Made by a program: the position numbers and the translations under genes
Assembly: GCF_002920635.1 (NCBI RefSeq)
Contig: NZ_PQSR01000055.1
Coordinates: forward strand, 1 to 51,696
Reading direction: 5' to 3'
DNA length: 51,696 nucleotides
Origin: Streptomyces sp. Ru72
GTDB taxonomy: Bacteria > Actinomycetota > Actinomycetes > Streptomycetales > Streptomycetaceae
In this document: positions 49,076-51,696 of the stretch, piece by piece
Position numbering within the stretch: position 1 is the stretch's first letter
Layout of the letters: every line of letters begins with the position of its first letter
Notes under the pieces: model-generated
What the model saw: only the letters and a program-made list of their open reading frames with translations
Databases searched by the model: none
Told to the model about the DNA's origin: nothing

Positions 49076-51151
49076 CTACCGGCCCCGTACCACGTCCATC
49101 AGCGCATACAGCCGCGGCGAGGCCGCCAGGTCCTCCAGCGTCACCGGGCGCCCCTGCGCGTCCGCGATCGGCAGGCGCCAGTTCGGGTACTGGTCCCAGG
49201 TGCCCGGCAGGTTCTGCGGGCGGCGGTCGCCGACCGCATCGGGCAGCCAGACGCCGACCAGCCGGGCGGGGGTGCGCAGCAGGAAGCGGTGGACGGCCTG
49301 GATCTCCCTCTCCTCCGACACCGCCGAGTGCCCGCCGCTGCCTCCTTCGAGCAGGCCGAGCCGCGACAGCAGGGCGAGCCACTGGCCGGTCTCGGCTGCC
49401 GCTTCGGCGCGCTCCTCGGCCAGGGGGCGGGTGAGCAGGCCGAGCCGGTCGCGGAGTTCGACGTGCTCTCCGCTGAGCCGGGCGGCGGTGGGCGGCAGGT
49501 CGTGGGTGGTGGCGGTGGCCAGGCAGTCGGCACGCCAGCGTTCGGGCGGCAGCGGCTGCCCGTCGCCCTCCCAGTCCCGTTCGAACCACAGGACGGACGT
49601 GCCGAGCACCCCGCGCTCGTGCAGCGTCTCGCGCACCCCGGGCTCCACCGTCCCGAGGTCCTCGCCGATGACCAGCGCCCCGGCGCGCGAGGCCTCCAGT
49701 ACCAGGACGGCGAGCATGGCCTCGGCGTCGTAGCGGACGTAGGTGCCCTCGGTGGGCGGCTGCCCCTGCGGCACCCACCACAGCCGGAACAGGCCCATGA
49801 CGTGGTCGATGCGCAGCGCGCCCGCGTGCCGCAGCAGGGCGCGCAGCAGCCGGCGGTAGGGGGCGTAGCCGGAGGCGGCGAGCCGGTCGGGGCGCCAGGG
49901 CGGCAGGCCCCAGTCCTGGCCGCGCGGGTTGAAGGCGTCCGGCGGGGCGCCCACCGACATCCCGGACGCCAGGTACTCCTGCTGGGCCCAGGCGTCGGCA
50001 CCGCCCGGGTGCACGCCGACCGCGAGGTCGTGGATCAGCCCGACCGGCATTCCGGCGTCGCGGGCGGTGCGCTGGGCGGTGGCGAGCTGGGCGTCGGTGA
50101 GCCAGGCGAGCCGGCTGTGGAAGTCGACGCGGTCCATCAGCTCGGCGCGGGCGCGGCCGGTCGCGGCCGAGCGGGGGTCGCGCAGCCGGGAGGGCCAGCT
50201 GTGCCAGTCGGGACCGTAGAGCTCGGCGAGCGCGTACCAGGTGGCGTGGTCCTCCAGTTCCTGGCCCTGCTCGGCGAGGAAGTCGGCGTAGGCGGCGCGC
50301 CGTCCGGGCCCGAGCGGGACGGCGTGCACGACCTCCAGCGCCTCGCGTTTGAGCTGCCACACGGCGTCGCGGTCGATCAACTCGCCCTTGTCGAGGACGG
50401 ATTCCCGCAGCCGCGCGGCGCGCTCCAGCAGCGTTCGGATGCGGGAGCGGTCCTCGGCGTAGGGGAACTCGGGGATGTCCTCGACGCGCAGGTGCACGGG
50501 GTCCGGGTAGCGGCGGGAGGAGGGGCGGTAGGGGGACGGGTCGGTGGGAGCGCCGGGTACGGCCGCGTGCAACGGGTTGACCTGCACGAACCCCGCGCCG
50601 AGCGCACGTCCGGCCCAGGCGGTGAGTTCGGCCAGGTCGCCGAGGTCGCCCATGCCCCAGGAGCGGTGGGAGAGCAGGGAGTAGAGCTGGACGAGCAGTC
50701 CGCAGGAGCGCCCCGGCGGCGCGGGCAGCCTGGCGGGAGCGGCGATGAGGTGGGCCTCGGCCGTGCGGCCGTCGGGGGCGGTGACGTGGAGGGTGTGCAC
50801 GCCGGGCGGGAGGTCGTCGGCGGAGGCGCGCGTCTCGCCCTGTTCGGTCTCGACGCGCACCCGGGTGCCGTCCGGGAGGGCGGCGAGCGCGGCGGGCGGC
50901 TCGCCGCCCCAGCCGACCACGGTGGGGGGCAGCAGCCGTTCGCGCAGCTCGCTTTCACGGGCGGCCAGGGCGTCGCCCACGGCGTCCGAGGTGCTCGCGT
51001 CCACGCCGAGCGCGGCGAGGGCGGCGGTGACCGCGGCGTCCGAGGCCGTGACCGTACGGTCCGGCGAGGGGCGGTAGGAGGTGGCGACGCCGTGCAGCGC
51101 GGCGAGCCGGGACAGGGGCGTGTCGTCGCGCGCGGGGTCCGCCGGTGCCAT
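49076..51151 (-). CDS. malQ: 4-alpha-glucanotransferase (amylomaltase)
   Basis: 691 residues, GH77. Transfers maltooligosaccharide chains in glycogen/maltose metabolism. Motifs: LVQLYSLLSHRSWGMGDLGDL, RIDHVMGLFRLWWVP, the nucleophile/acid-base segments (GEDLGTVEPGVRE) and TTHDLPP. The first 140 residues form a separate N-terminal domain, as in high-GC actinobacterial MalQ. The ATG at 51151 directly follows the stop codon of the repeat peptide (TAG then ATG, no gap), so translation is probably coupled. Confidence 0.96.
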   Translation of the reverse strand: MAPADPARDDTPLSRLAALHGVATSYRPSPDRTVTASDAAVTAALAALGVDASTSDAVGDALAARESELRERLLPPTVVGWGGEPPAALAALPDGTRVRVETEQGETRASADDLPPGVHTLHVTAPDGRTAEAHLIAAPARLPAPPGRSCGLLVQLYSLLSHRSWGMGDLGDLAELTAWAGRALGAGFVQVNPLHAAVPGAPTDPSPYRPSSRRYPDPVHLRVEDIPEFPYAEDRSRIRTLLERAARLRESVLDKGELIDRDAVWQLKREALEVVHAVPLGPGRRAAYADFLAEQGQELEDHATWYALAELYGPDWHSWPSRLRDPRSAATGRARAELMDRVDFHSRLAWLTDAQLATAQRTARDAGMPVGLIHDLAVGVHPGGADAWAQQEYLASGMSVGAPPDAFNPRGQDWGLPPWRPDRLAASGYAPYRRLLRALLRHAGALRIDHVMGLFRLWWVPQGQPPTEGTYVRYDAEAMLAVLVLEASRAGALVIGEDLGTVEPGVRETLHERGVLGTSVLWFERDWEGDGQPLPPERWRADCLATATTHDLPPTAARLSGEHVELRDRLGLLTRPLAEERAEAAAETGQWLALLSRLGLLEGGSGGHSAVSEEREIQAVHRFLLRTPARLVGVWLPDAVGDRRPQNLPGTWDQYPNWRLPIADAQGRPVTLEDLAASPRLYALMDVVRGR

Positions 51152-51391
51152 CTAGTACCCCATGGGGTCCGGGCCGGCGGCCAGGGGCTCGCTGGTCAGG
51201 GGGGCGACGTCGGCGAGCGGGGGTTCGCTGGTGAGGGGCTCGGCGTCGGGCAGCGGCGGCTCGCTGGTCAGCGGCGCCTGAGTGCGGGCGCCCTCTGCAC
51301 TGAGGACGCCGATCGGGGCCCGGGGGGCGGCGGACGGTTCCGCGCGACGTTTGGACAGGGTCGGGAGCGGATGGTGTGCCGGTGCGGCCAC
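51152..51391 (-). CDS. 79-residue Pro-rich repeat peptide coupled to malQ
   Basis: A basic N-terminal third (PTLSKRRAEPSAAPRAP) precedes a tail with three copies of PLTSEP spaced about 12 residues apart, separated by acidic linkers (PLPDAE, PLADVA), and ends AAGPDPMGY. The GTG at 51391 has a near-perfect AAGGAGG ribosome site at good spacing, better than malQ itself. It has no transmembrane helix and is probably disordered. The stop codon touches the malQ ATG. No family recognised. Possible roles are a coupling leader, a scaffold peptide for glucan enzymes, or a RiPP-like precursor; none is shown by the sequence. Confidence 0.7.
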   Translation of the reverse strand: MAAPAHHPLPTLSKRRAEPSAAPRAPIGVLSAEGARTQAPLTSEPPLPDAEPLTSEPPLADVAPLTSEPLAAGPDPMGY

Positions 51392-51692
51392 GGGGGCCTC
51401 CTTGTCGTCGTGCGACGTTCTGCGGGTGAGTGCAGCCCTACCCAGTGGGGGCGTGCGCAGACGTGTGAGGACGGACAACGTGGGTCTGGTCACAAAACGT
51501 ACTGCCGCGCCGCCTCCCCGGGCCGCCGACACCCCACAGAAAGGTAAAAGGCAAGAAAACAAACGTTGTTGACAAGGTGAAGAAGTTAAGTGATCTTTAA
51601 AGGCCCCTTCGGACCCTGCCCGGTCCAAAGGGGCCAGGAGGCACATCCGCCTCCGGAGCACATGATCCGCAACCTGATGAGGAGTAACAGAC
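51392..51692. promoter_or_regulatory. Divergent control region at the right edge
   Basis: 301 bp. An AT-rich patch at about 51538-51600 stands out. It contains a possible plus-strand promoter, TTGACA (51569-51574) with GATCTT 17 bp downstream. A strong hairpin at 51602-51635 (13 of 14 pairs, 6-nt loop) comes next, then an AGGAG site at 51680-51684 for the gene starting at 51693. The promoter of the minus-strand peptide-malQ operon must also be here. Confidence 0.45.
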
Positions 51693-51696
51693 ATGC
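51693..51696 (+). CDS. First codon of a gene that continues past the window
   Basis: An ATG at 51693 preceded by AGGAG with nine bases between. Only four bases are visible, so the product cannot be told. It is divergent from the malQ operon. Confidence 0.5.

Noticed and set aside
51152..51391. RiPP precursor with maturation genes
   Set aside because: No modification enzyme, transporter or leader-peptidase gene lies nearby. The peptide is kept as an unusual repeat protein only.

Overview
The window is chromosomal DNA of a Streptomyces-type actinomycete. The DNA is very GC-rich, with strong third-position GC bias, many GTG starts, GGAG-type ribosome sites and U-tract-poor hairpin terminators. 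The gene content is core actinobacterial: ndk, folC, valS, clpX, clpP2, clpP1, tig, rpiB, asd, two aminopeptidase N genes and malQ. From memory, the order resembles the ndk-to-malQ region of S. coelicolor (around SCO2612-SCO2649); I could not align it.

Region 1 (1-11482, almost all minus strand) is housekeeping. It holds folC / DUF4233 / ndk, valS, a lone plus-strand Pro/Gly/Gln-rich membrane protein, then the protein quality-control block clpX, clpP2, clpP1 and tig. A ClgR-like operator lies upstream of clpP1.

Region 2 (11690-17705) has tRNA-Pro(TGG) and tRNA-Gly(TCC) back to back. They are followed by two tiny membrane proteins, a small SpoT-like HD hydrolase, a membrane SpoIIE-type phosphatase, an Eis-like acetyltransferase, a Nei-family DNA glycosylase and rpiB.

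Region 3 (17706-31102, mostly plus strand) is nutrient uptake: an amino-acid permease, an FAD oxidase-like protein, the biotin transporter bioY (minus), a sulfonate-type organosulfur scavenging locus, a second permease and a dehydrogenase-like gene. The sulfur locus consists of a leader peptide, a ROK regulator, a Tat-type lipoprotein binding protein, a permease, an ATPase, a flavin monooxygenase and a TauD-type dioxygenase. The binding protein, permease and ATPase would import an organosulfur compound, and the two oxygenases would release its sulfur as sulfite. The leader peptide sits seven bases behind a -10 element, so it is probably translated from a leaderless mRNA. It carries the motif of actinobacterial cysteine/sulfur-linked leader peptides, and a second short Cys-ending uORF precedes the binding-protein gene.

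Region 4 (31179-46283) carries two paralogous aminopeptidase N genes, a DsbA-like reductase, an AbiEi/DUF559-like protein, a glycosyltransferase, a GNAT protein, a Nudix hydrolase, a large secreted subtilase and asd.

Region 5 (46328-51696) has a flavoprotein monooxygenase divergent from a TetR regulator. Six tandem 14-bp operator-like units fill their whole intergenic region. Next come a leaderless small membrane protein and malQ, which is coupled to a 79-residue repeat peptide. The first bases of a plus-strand gene lie at the right edge.

The strongest candidates for something undescribed are the doubly uORF-equipped sulfur locus, the iterated 14-bp TetR operator, the short repeat inserted in frame in the ABC ATPase, and the repeat peptide fused by adjacency to malQ. 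I see no prophage, IS element, CRISPR array or biosynthetic gene cluster.
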